Shown in pieces: positions 22,371 to 33,500 of a stretch of DNA of 64,000 nucleotides (the stretch's first letter is position 1; every line of letters starts with the position of its first letter). The notes under the pieces are model-generated. The model was not told the DNA's origin. It did no database searches and saw nothing but the letters and a program-made list of their open reading frames with translations. Origin of the DNA: Echinometra lucunter (Eukaryota > Echinodermata > Echinoidea > Camarodonta > Echinometridae); contig CM057165.1 in the NCBI GenBank assembly GCA_029962745.1, positions 3,068,340 to 3,132,339 of the forward strand. Reading direction: 5' to 3'. A program made the position numbers and the translations under genes.

Positions 22371-24669
22371 GAGACCATAATAGAGAGAGCGATGAGAAAG
22401 AAATATAATACATACAAATTTCCCAAACTAGACTTACATTTGGCAGGCTCATTTATAAACTTTGTTTACGTGTATTATACTGTTCTAATAGTGTAATACA
22501 AAGACAAGTAAGTACGGTATAGGCAAGGAGGTACCATAGGGGACAAAATCAAGCGTACACGATATACACTGCTCTTGTCATACAGTTAAAGAGGATGCCA
22601 TTTTTTGCTGATGCAGCCTGATGTCTTATAGGGAATAGTATTCGCATAAGAGACAAATTAAGGATCGACTTTGAACAGTAAACATCCCCATGCCATGTGT
22701 ACGGTCTCAGCTTAGACCCTTTCAAGCGCCGTTGCTCCTCAAAATACATCAGTCTTCGTGTCCTTTAATTTTTGGACAGAAATAACCGTCATTCCGTCAG
22801 TAAAATAATAATAAAATCGTTAATAGAATTAACCCATTACCTACAAATACATCAGGCTACATGTCTTTACTCTAAGACAGAAATAACCGTCTGGAAAAGG
22901 ATAAATCTTTAAAATTACCCCTTTTCAGCCATTCCCACCACACAATCAGACTCCAGCTAGTCCGTCACAATAAATTTGACACACGGTCGCATGGGAGTGG
23001 GATGGGGTGGGGTGGATGCTTGGGTTATGTCCGATTTCGTGATTGGGCGAAAGTTTGCGCGTAGTCTTTCAACCAGCTCCGCCTTCGCCTAGCCTGTGCA
23101 CGTGTCGGTAGATCTATGCTCTGTGCGCATGCGGGTTTTAACTGTTTAAGATTCTTTAACATCGAGGGACATGGACACAGGCGGTCTTTAACTTGTCTCC
23201 CCTTCTCCCAAGTGCAGCCCCCTGTTACTTTAGACCCTTTCCTTGCATAAACGTGACAAATGGAAATAAGAGGCTGATATACTACTTTCTGTGGGTCGGA
23301 AGCGCAGCATGCGGGCCGGGATCGGGGCAGTGAAAAATCGGTAACAACCCACTTCACCGAAGGCCGAAAATAGCAAATTGTAATCTATAATGTACATCGC
23401 TCTGACCAATTCCTGTACCAGAAGGAAGTTCAATAAGTATTAAAGGGCAATTTCTTTATGTAGGGCCTACCGATAGCGCATCATTTATTTTGTGATGAAG
23501 GAAAATACGATACGAGAAAAGTCGGCCTCGCGGGTCTTCGGTCAAGTGTGCGGACCCCGAAAAATCAGCATTGCAACCACAAGACAGTTTTGATTTGTAT
23601 AGGCTCAAACTTACAGCAAATAATGAAATAACACGTTCACTTCAGTAAAATTCATTTTCTTTATTTCTTTTTCCTCTCACAAAACAATCGGACACATTAT
23701 TGCAGGGCAATGGGCTATAAAGAATAGTGATACAGTCCATATACAGTACAAGGATGAAGGTTTAAAGAGTCATGGTGGGGAAAACACACAAGATGAAACT
23801 GCAAGACACATCAGGATTGAAGATAAAAGTATTTTAGGATACTCCAGCTACAGGGACAGAGCAAAAATCTAAGTTCACCATGAAAAAATAGGCTTCTCAA
23901 AATGCAATTTAGTGCATACAGACTATGCAAAATATATGATTTAATGCAAACTGTAGCATTTTCATCAATCCTCCCTGCAATCCTATGTTTAACATTTGTG
24001 CGATACATGTCTGCAATCAGTTTGATTAGAAATAACTAAATTAATAACGGTCCATAGATCTATCTGTAATTATTAGATAGATCTTTGTACCGATATTAAT
24101 TTAGCATTTTAGCTAACTTTTTCAAAATGTCAACTAATAATTTTCCGGTACCGAAACGCCGCGAGCCGCCGATCTCTAGCGATCAGGCATGTCGTCATAA
24201 TGTTGATGCATGCTTGACGTCATGAACGTGTACGATCATTTGAGAAACATGCATGGGCCGCTCAGCCCGCGGGGTCACTGATATTTGTGTAAGTGCAAAT
24301 TATTATTTACAGAAAAAACACGGGCAATTTATGTTGTTTTCTTAAGTATGTTGAATTTGATGTTAACTTTGAATTATACTGTCTGATAATTATGAAGTAA
24401 ATAATCGGGATTGTGGTCTAAAACGTTGATCTTGATTGCCGGTCCATGCCCGAGAAAGTTTGTACAGAACCCGCTTCCATTTTCGTGGGCCTCCATCGGC
24501 CTAGCTGTAATGTGGTGTGTGGGCTGACTTCTATAGCTTGGCCTTACGTAGATCTAGATCTATACTGACTATGTGAATCTGTATACCTAACCGAAGCATC
24601 AAGTGTGAGTGGTGATGCCCATATCATGATCATGCCTACTATTAAGGGATACCTATTACCGGACACGGA

Positions 24670-24757
24670 AAGACTTCCTTTTGCGACAGCCACCCAAACT
24701 TGCTAACGGAATAAAGCACACCTTGCATGTTGGGTGGCTGTCGCAAAAGGAAGTCTT
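24670..24757. repeat. Perfect 27-bp inverted repeat with 34-nt loop
   Basis: Arms 24670-24696 and 24731-24757 are exactly complementary over 27 bases, starting AAGACTTCC and ending CCACCCA on the left arm. The loop is 34 bases. It could be a small foldback element or a transcribed hairpin; nothing else decides between them. Confidence 0.9.
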
Positions 24758-24976
24758 GCCCCGGACGCTTAAGTTGGTTTTTCATCCTACTACAAAAATA
24801 ATTCATGTGAAATGTCGGGAAAAGTTACTTATAGAGAAAATACTTCTTAATAACAAAGTCCACTGACTTTCATGTTGAAGTCCTGAATCTACACAATTTT
24901 GCAATGGCCATCAGAATAATAAAACCTTCCAGATTTTCTTGCAAGAAAAGATGTTGTCTTACTCCTAGCTTATTTT

Positions 24977-25476
24977 NNNNNNNNNNNNNNNNNNNNNNNN
25001 NNNNNNNNNNNNNNNNNNNNNNNNNNNNNNNNNNNNNNNNNNNNNNNNNNNNNNNNNNNNNNNNNNNNNNNNNNNNNNNNNNNNNNNNNNNNNNNNNNNN
25101 NNNNNNNNNNNNNNNNNNNNNNNNNNNNNNNNNNNNNNNNNNNNNNNNNNNNNNNNNNNNNNNNNNNNNNNNNNNNNNNNNNNNNNNNNNNNNNNNNNNN
25201 NNNNNNNNNNNNNNNNNNNNNNNNNNNNNNNNNNNNNNNNNNNNNNNNNNNNNNNNNNNNNNNNNNNNNNNNNNNNNNNNNNNNNNNNNNNNNNNNNNNN
25301 NNNNNNNNNNNNNNNNNNNNNNNNNNNNNNNNNNNNNNNNNNNNNNNNNNNNNNNNNNNNNNNNNNNNNNNNNNNNNNNNNNNNNNNNNNNNNNNNNNNN
25401 NNNNNNNNNNNNNNNNNNNNNNNNNNNNNNNNNNNNNNNNNNNNNNNNNNNNNNNNNNNNNNNNNNNNNNNNNNNN
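24977..25476. other. Assembly gap, 500 N
   Basis: Placeholder of exactly 500 N. Sequence on both sides is CpG-richer than average, so a promoter or first non-coding exon of the gene at 28507 could be hidden here. Confidence 0.98.
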
Positions 25477-28363
25477 GCCAACTAGCTAGCTAGCTCAGCC
25501 GCGCGTAGCTCGCGGCCACCAATAGCAGCGCTGTACTGTATGTAACGTGAATCCTTTCGTTGTGCGCTAGATCTCGAAAAAAAATCTGCTAAAATTTTTG
25601 GTCCAAAATAAGTACAGAGTTATCAAAAATGTTAATTATTCAGTTAAATTAGCCATGTACAATCCATTTTTCTTTCACAGAAGTTTTTAATAATCATTCT
25701 CTTATAATTGAAGTTATTGAACACATTTACACATCTTAATATTTTAGAGCTGCAAATGGGATCTCCTACCTTTAATACGTGTAGGTATATTTGTTTCACC
25801 CTTGAATGTAAAGCAATTGTCTGAAGTGTGCTTAGCGTGTCATGATCTGTATCAGTGATTAAATCAATACCTTTAAAGTTTTTAGTACAGCATGCAGTCT
25901 GGTTTCAGACCTACATGTAAGAACTATAAATATTCCGACTCCCAGTTGGCCTTTCAGAGTATGATGTGGATGATCAGAATCCAATATCAAAATTCAAGAA
26001 TGATCTGAAACCAGTGAAGGACAAAGGCTGTCTACACTCTCTGGTTTGTCTTTGTGATGTCATATTCGGAACCATAGAAATGAGAATTAACCAGAGTTTT
26101 ACCATATTTATTTATTGTTTGCAGCTTATTTAGATAGGATAGCATTGCCAGTTACAGAACAACTTTCCACAACGGCCATGTCAGCTTGCTTTAAGTAAAT
26201 GATTGATGGAATAAATGCAGAAAATTAATTCATTGTCCTCCCCCCCCCCCAAAAAAAAAAAATCATTTAAAGAAAGTTAATTTATTAACATACATATGAA
26301 CACCATAAGCTAATTGATGATATACATCACTTTTTACTTTGAACCAGGGAAATGTAAGCTTTGAACTATTCAGTGACAAGTTAAAAGCATGCAAGGACCA
26401 ACTTTTTCTTTGATTCACAGCATTATTAATTAACTTTAATGTATTTTTTGAGTGAGCCACTTATCGATAATCGTGGTTCAAAAGAGTGCATAGTCATGAT
26501 GAGATCAAATTTCAGCACACATGGGCCGGAATTCACAAAGATACAGTTGTAGTTTGAATTTAGACCATGGTTTAGGCAAATTTTGTGGTATAAGTGATAA
26601 ATTGATTTAGCACATTCACTATGAAAGGTCCAATGATGAACGCGCATATGTGGCAAAGGGTGCTTATTCACGCTGGTTGCCATGGTTTAGACCACGGTTT
26701 ATGTAAATTAATTTGAATAAACCATGCTTAAATGATCATAAACCATGGTCTACATTTAAACCACCTTCGTGAATTCCGGCCATCATGTCCACACTTGTGG
26801 CTTTACATCACTGTATATATCACTTTACCATATGGTGTAAGACACCAGGAAATATGAAGCGATATAATCAAAATTAGAGATTGAATATCCTGTTCTGAAG
26901 AGAGATCTTCCTCTATTTTAAAATGGTGCAAACACTTAAAAAAAAAAAGATTTTGTAGATCCTTTTTAAATGGTCCCTGTGAATATTTTTATTTTACATG
27001 TATTTTTTTCATTTACAGATTGTACTGTGTACATGTATGTTTCCTTTGTACCCAAGGTTATCACTCTAGAGTAAAAACTTTTCTTGTTTAATATGTTGTT
27101 TAACCTGAGTATACAGTCTTCAGGCATGCCTGACAAAAAGGCCTGTTTGCACTTTTCAGACAGATGCTAATGCTATATACTTTTGATTTTACACATATGT
27201 TTACACTACTTCCTTTTGTATTGTTATTGTACATGAATGATAAAATGCATCAGTGCAATCATATGGTGAAATAGCAGGAAGCAATTTACTCTCTGGTGTA
27301 CAGATTAGTTAGGAGGAGAAGGAAGAATTTAACAAAGAAATTATAGATGGTTCGTCGGAAATTATTTACCTTGGATATCCTCCCATTTGTCACTGAGCCA
27401 ACTCTTTATGACCCATGATGCAATAGTGTAAATATGGCATCAATAGGGAGATGACGATTGGGTGTATACAGTCATGTGATTGTGACTGAAAAGTGGAATG
27501 CGGTCAGAGAGAGAATGAGAGATTGAGAAAAAGGGACCACAAAAAGGAGCAGGTGCCTCATGTATGTTGAGAAACATTCTGTGTGAATTTCTTGTAATAT
27601 TCCAGCTTTTTGTGATTTTATGTGGAATCTAACTTGCATGCTGACTTTGAGTAAGTTTGGAGAGGATTTCATGGGATACTCGAGAGAGATCGAGTGTAGT
27701 TCTAAATTATTTTGCTAAAGTAATTTTCCAAATCAATACCCCTATACCTTTATTGCATTGCTTTTTTCCTTTGGTCAAAATATCAGTATTATAATTTGCA
27801 ATCGTTTGGGATCTTCAACCTGTCAAGCCTCAGAAGGCTTTTAATGATGATCCCTTTTGGTTTCTTATTTGTATGAAAATGATAATCCCTTTGGTTTCTT
27901 ATTTGTATGAAATCATTTGATGTATGTTCTATTTACTTTTACGTGCCTTTTTTTATATTGTGATGTTTGCATGTCTTTTAACTGAAGAATGATAAAGAAG
28001 GAATTGAATTTAGTTTCTACTCCACTTCTTATTACTGATTTTTACTGCACTTCTTGTCACCAGTTTCTATACCCCATTTTTTCAAATTTATTACAGTCGG
28101 ATTCCTCTTCCCTCTGATTAGTCATTAATTATGTGGAATTATGATATTAAGTTACAATTCTTCATTATTTTGGGTGGCTTGCTCTCTATTTTGCATATTT
28201 TGTTTCTAATGATATTTTACCAAATTTCTTTTTATATTTTTGATTTGTCTTATTGATATTTATTGTTTTAAGTTTGCTTTTACTTATACACCAGTCGTCT
28301 TCTCAGTTATTTTTGATCTGGAATCATCAATATTGTGTCATCTTTGTTTCTCTTTGATAATCA
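25477..28363. other. Region upstream of the RING-CH gene's first recognised exon
   Basis: 25477-25570 is CpG-rich and contains a CCAAT word (AGCGCTG follows), then the sequence becomes AT-rich. Apart from the palindrome at 26524-26781 and a short tandem duplication at about 27845-27912 (TTTGGTTTCTTATTTGTATG twice), I see nothing that can be called. A 5' untranslated exon may be present but cannot be placed. Confidence 0.45.
26524..26781. mobile_element. Palindromic element, CCATGGT type
   Basis: Ends GGCCGGAATTCACAAAG and its near-complement CGTGAATTCCGGCC, with inner pairs built on TTTAGACCATGGTTTA. It has the same two-level layout as the other palindromes but different words. Confidence 0.75.
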
Positions 28364-28506
28364 GTGAAAATGAATGACATGAAGCTGTGAAGATATATCA
28401 CCAAACAACTCAACATGCCTCTGAAATACAACATTGTGGAGAGTTGCCGTGACAGACTGCTAGTGGGACATCTCAGCGGCTACCTTTTTGTGGAAACCGT
28501 TGCGCC
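28364..28506 (+). other. Probable 5' leader of the RING-CH gene, with an upstream ORF
   Basis: A strong acceptor-like site (TTTCTCTTTGATAATCAG) ends at 28363, so an exon probably starts at 28364. Before the ATG at 28507 come a 7-codon-scale ORF (ATGAATGACATGAAGCTGTGA) and a 34-codon ORF, 28415-28519, that overlaps the main start in another frame. The main frame is also open upstream back to a TGA near 28455, with acceptor-like AGs such as ACATCTCAG, so an in-frame upstream exon carrying a signal peptide is an alternative. Confidence 0.45.
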
Positions 28507-28629
28507 ATGTGGAACATAACCGTAACAAGTATCATGGCTACATTGCATATCATCGACACCAAAGATTATACTTGTCCCGCAAACTGCTCTGGACATGGAG
28601 AATGCCTCAATGGATCCTGCATTTGTGTG
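28507..28629 (+). CDS. RING-CH gene exon 1: start and most of the EGF-like module
   Basis: 41 codons ending at donor GTG|GTAAGT, phase 0. Cysteines run C-x3-C-x5-C-x4-C-x-C (CPANCSGHGEC, then NGSCIC), the tenascin-type EGF pattern; the sixth cysteine is in exon 2. From this ATG only about 22 residues precede the module and they are weakly hydrophobic, so the real N-terminus may lie in an earlier exon. Confidence 0.7.
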
Positions 28630-30467
28630 GTAAGTGAAATCTATTTCAGTAAAGAAAAAGAAAAATACTGTAAACACAGAATATTTCATAGTGCGAGGCA
28701 CGACACTTGCACGAAAGTAAAATCGGGCGATTTTTTTCGTTTATTTTGCATTTGAATACAGTTATCCTAATGAATTTTTAAGATTAAAAATGTGTGATTG
28801 TGTTTTATTCAGGTGAAAAATTAATCGTGCCAAAATTTCCATTTTAACAGTAATGGCAGAAAGATTTTGCCCCAGGATTTGTGTGAAATGAATTGCTCTG
28901 AAAAACTAATCAAGAGTCAAAGGAAAAAAAAAATGCCTATAAGAAGATATTACTAAGACGGCTATGTTGCGTTTTTCTGCAGGCTTGCTTTTCTGCATGA
29001 AAACATTTGCTTCCTTAAATATTTGCACATTTGAAAAGAAGGGAAAAAATTGAAGTTTTGTATAATATTGTGCTGCAGTGAAGTACATGTAGTTTCATTT
29101 GATAAAAAAAAGGTCTACAAATGTAAGTGAAAAAAGGGGAAAATTACAGAATATTGTATTGTTGAACCAATGCATCAGCAACAAAGGCTCCACAGTCTAT
29201 ACACTATTAAAACCAAATTCCTATTCATCCCTACCGGACACTATACCTGACCTTGTCCCTAAAGCTAACCTTAAACCTCAGTTGCAACCATTCTCCAAAC
29301 CCTTTGTCATCACTGAAATAAAACACAAGCAAAATTTTATCTGAGAGCAAGTGTTGGAGTACCATTGGAGGGAATTGCTAGGGCCAACTCTATGAAAATT
29401 CCGGAAGAAAAGCTCGCTGTGAAGGACAAATGGAGGAACAAAATGTGCCCTTAAAAACATATTATATATGCAGTCTGCTTCAAACTGAATAGTTTTATGG
29501 AGTCTGCTTCAAACTGAAAAGTTTTATGGAAATAATGAAGAACAGAAGAAGCTGAGAAATTGACGATACTTTGGGATATTTTGGTATAGTTTTGAAAGCG
29601 ATAGGATTTTCGATTGATCTGCTTTTGAATGAATTTCCCTGAGAGGTTTTTAAAAAGTGATTTACAATCATGTGAGCAGCTGTATTGGAAATATCAAACT
29701 AATCACTTTCACTTTCAGTTTTTGAATTGCATAAATCATGTTTAACAAATGAAGTGTGAAACAAAAAAAGAAAGTTTTCCTCGATAGGGCTCACATGATA
29801 AAATCTTAACTTAAAAAAAATTGAACAGAGCATAAGATGTAGAGGAATTTCTCATAAAACAAAACAATGAATTGATGGGAAAGAAAAGAAGAGAAAACTG
29901 TATAGGTGAACAGAAAATTTTCAAGTTAATATTTTCAGTCATATGGTTGCAAAAATGTTGGCATTAAATTTTCTTCCCCTTTTTATATTTCCTGTAGATT
30001 CAGAGCAAACTGTAGTATGTACATGTAGGAGGGTTGCACGTTTAAAATTTCACCTTTTTTTCTAACATGCTTTCAGTTGGTCATCCTTAAAAGATCTTTA
30101 ATTTACATTCCTCTTGAAATGTAATGCTACAGAGAAATTACACTGTCATGGAAAGTTGGCTTAAGTGGGAGAAAAGTAGAAAAAGCAGAGTAACTAAGTG
30201 TAATTTTGTTCATCTTTTCATTTATTCATTTATTTATGTAATATTGAAAGTTTTAGTATTCAGCAAAATTTTGCAAAGGATGTTGAGAAAGTTATAAATT
30301 TGGAAGTGATGATCACTCCTGCTTAGTCCTGGGGATAATATTTAAATATTCACACTACAGTGTATCAAATAGCTGTTTGTCCAAATATTCCAATAGTAAA
30401 ATTGGTGTTTGTCCCAGGCCTGGGCCCCATTTTATAAAACTTGTAATCAATAACAAGTTGCAATAAC

Positions 30468-30500
<33 letters not shown>

Positions 30501-33500
30501 TGTTATTATTTGGTTTGGTGTCACCTGTGCCTAGGAGGCGAAAAGCAAACTGAATCACTGTAACGCGCAGGTCTCTCCTCCCGATATCACTGAATGGGGG
30601 TGTGCAGGTGGACCACATACACAGGGGTTTCCCCCTACTCTTATACGATTAGTAGTGGGATCTTCAACATTCAAAGGTGGTGATTCTCCTTTACACGGGA
30701 CCTCCATTTTAATGGCCTGTCCAAGAGACAGAGTGTTTTCCACTGTAGCATCGCCTGCGTTGATGAAACGGGAGGGGCACGATAACACACAACGTAGGCT
30801 TCAGTTCATCCGCCTGGGTTGGACTCGAACCCACGATCTTTGGTTCGACAGGCAGACGCTTTACCGACTGAGCCAACACGCCAACTCAAGCTACTGAAAT
30901 CCTTGCATCTGATTGGCTGAGAGCAAATTTGTCATAGAAATGTGGCAGTTGTTACTTATAACAAGTTTTATGAAACGGGGGCCCTGGATATACATGTATC
31001 ATATAGGAGAATATTTCTATTCATTTTCACATTCAAATAACTCAACCTAAGAATCATTCATCTTTATTTTTATGAATGTATGTGTGCAAGATGAAGTATG
31101 GAAAGTGGATATTTTGATAAAGCTTGATAGCTGAAGGTGCCAGACAGACACTGCCATACAAATGCCTATTATATATTCATTTACTGTAGATAAACATTTT
31201 TGGATTTGTAGATAATGAAAGCTGTGATTGAAAAGATCCTTTTCTTTGTTTAAATCTCATTTAGGTTCAATTCCAGGGTGGCAATTGTGACGAGTACAAC
31301 AACACATACTTCATAGCATTTGGATCAGTTTTCTATCTTCTCTGCTGCGTAGCTACCATTCAATTAGTGAGTATTTGTTTTAACCCATAGCAGTACAGAG
31401 CTTTCTTGAGGTCTAAATTAATCATCTTCAATCCTCAAAATGGCAATACAAATTATTTTTTTCCACATTTACATAGCTTGAAAAAAATAAATATGGATAT
31501 AACATAAACCAAAATGAAATATAATTGTAAAATTGAATCAAAAATTGCCAATTTGAACACAGAAATAGTGATTATATGTTATTCACTGCATTGCCAATTT
31601 AAAGAGTTTAATGATTAGTTACACTTAAAGTGCTCTAATTCGAGAACGCCACACCATACAGCAATGGGAATGGGCTCAAATTTGTCGGTGCATTTTTCTC
31701 TTTCTGTTCATGTATAATATGTGCTGCCTAACATTCTGAACCAACAGATACTGCAAAAGCGTCTCCTAAAGGTGACACTGTACCTCTGTGGGTTAAAGAG
31801 GCTCTGTCGTGGGCTTTCATGGGGAATTTAATACCATGGGTGCTTACCCAGTAACAGGTGTTGTCCATTACTATGAGTTTTATGACCAACAGACCTTATG
31901 TAATGCTCTGTATATTCCACCCTTTGCCCCATATGGCAAAGTCATTATCTCACTTTCCCTGGCCCGAGAATGCCCGAAGCAGGCCGAAGAATGTTTATGG
32001 TGGGACACCTTGTTTTGCTGTGCTCCAGAAATGTAGCCCTATTACAGGTATTACCAGTGCTTTTCACAAAGTCTGGTGTCAGCAAATTATGATTCACTCC
32101 CCATGAAAACCTACGACAGAGCCTCTTTAAGCCATCACACACTATACGATCCATTATAGCATTTGATATGAACATTCAAACATGTGAAATCTTAATGATC
32201 AAAGTTCCAAATGTATGAATACAAAAATTGAGATTGGTTTCAAGTGAGGCCTACATTATCCCCACATATAACAAGCTTTGGATGGTATCAATGTCCTTTC
32301 ATGATTTAACCTTCAAGTTTGAGATGTTCCTCACTGCTCTTGCTTCGTGAGCAGCCTATAAACTCCATTCCTTCCCTAACTCTGCTATCTATATAGAATG
32401 CCTTATCTGTCTTCATTATTGATTTTGTATGACGGGCACTTATGCCCTTGAGCAAGGCATTTTATCTACATTGCTCTTTTATCGTACATCAAATAAATGG
32501 AAATGCTACAGGCATTATTGATACCAACGTGTGCACTGTTTAAAAAAAAAGAAAAATTGTATGACGGTTATTATCTTTAGGAACCTTAAGCAAACAATAT
32601 AAAGGGTCATTTAGTTGTGTGCAGCATGCATTCTATTTCAAGTATGATTTAAGTTGCAATGTGATGATTTATGAGTGGCAGTTATAAGTGTGATTAATCA
32701 TCATTACATGATTGATGAAGTTTTGTTGAAGCCAAAAATTGTGGAATTTATCTCTTAAGGGGTGTTCAGATATGAGGCGACATTGTGGTGCCACAAAATC
32801 CCCGCACCATTTTGATGTACAACGGAAAAAATTAATTACTTTTTTTCTGGGGCTACTTTTTGAGCTCACTCACCCGAATTTTCTACATTGTATTACAGTT
32901 TACATTGGAGCCTATAAGAATTTCAGGGGCTCTTTTTTAGTTTTCATGGGCTCTTTTTGGCATTTCGGGGGCGAATTCGCCCTGAGCCCCCGTATATTTT
33001 TTTCCCTGATGTACAAGTCAATGGGGTATGAGGTGACAAAAAATGTCGCTGACGCAAGACACTTTTTTTTTTTTGCTGCATGGCTGCAAAAAAATGTGTG
33101 CCAGTCAAATTCCTAAAAAGTTAGCGCAAAATATGTTGTTATGAGTTTGTTTGCACAAGTTTTGACAAAATTCTCTTTTATTTGAGAGTTGGTGCGTTCA
33201 TTAAAGGAGAATGCAACCCAAGCATCAGTGTGCTCTTAGTGAATAAAGATGACCAAGAAGAGTAAACAGTGAAAGTTTGAGCAAAATCGGACAATCTGTT
33301 CAAGAGTTATGAATTTTGAAAGTTTCATTAAATCTCTATTATCGTATGGGGATCCTTGAGTTGGCAACTTTGCCAGCATCTGTGATGTCATCGTGGACAA
33401 CTCTCAATTCATTTTGTAAATAATTTTTCAAAAAAATTGATTTATATGAAATTTCAAGTCGGGAATCAACATAATTCTTCCCAAAATGCTTGTAGAATTG

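Larger units (their letters stand above)
19837..24669. other. Spacer downstream of the UGT gene
   Basis: No exon could be supported. A short direct repeat (AAATACGGACTTTGAGTTTA) occurs at about 20598 and 20712. The stretch 21600-22370 is dominated by GA and ATT microsatellites. 22980-23580 is somewhat richer in GC but shows no recognisable product. 24150-24620 is rich in CpG and short palindromes. Confidence 0.55.

Noticed and set aside
22173..22496. RE-rich frame of 107 codons and its Ser/Leu counterpart
   Set aside because: Derived from the (GA)n tract.
23025..23357. 110-codon minus-strand frame rich in Arg and Cys
   Set aside because: No motif, no splice context and no neighbour supporting it; mild GC richness explains its openness.
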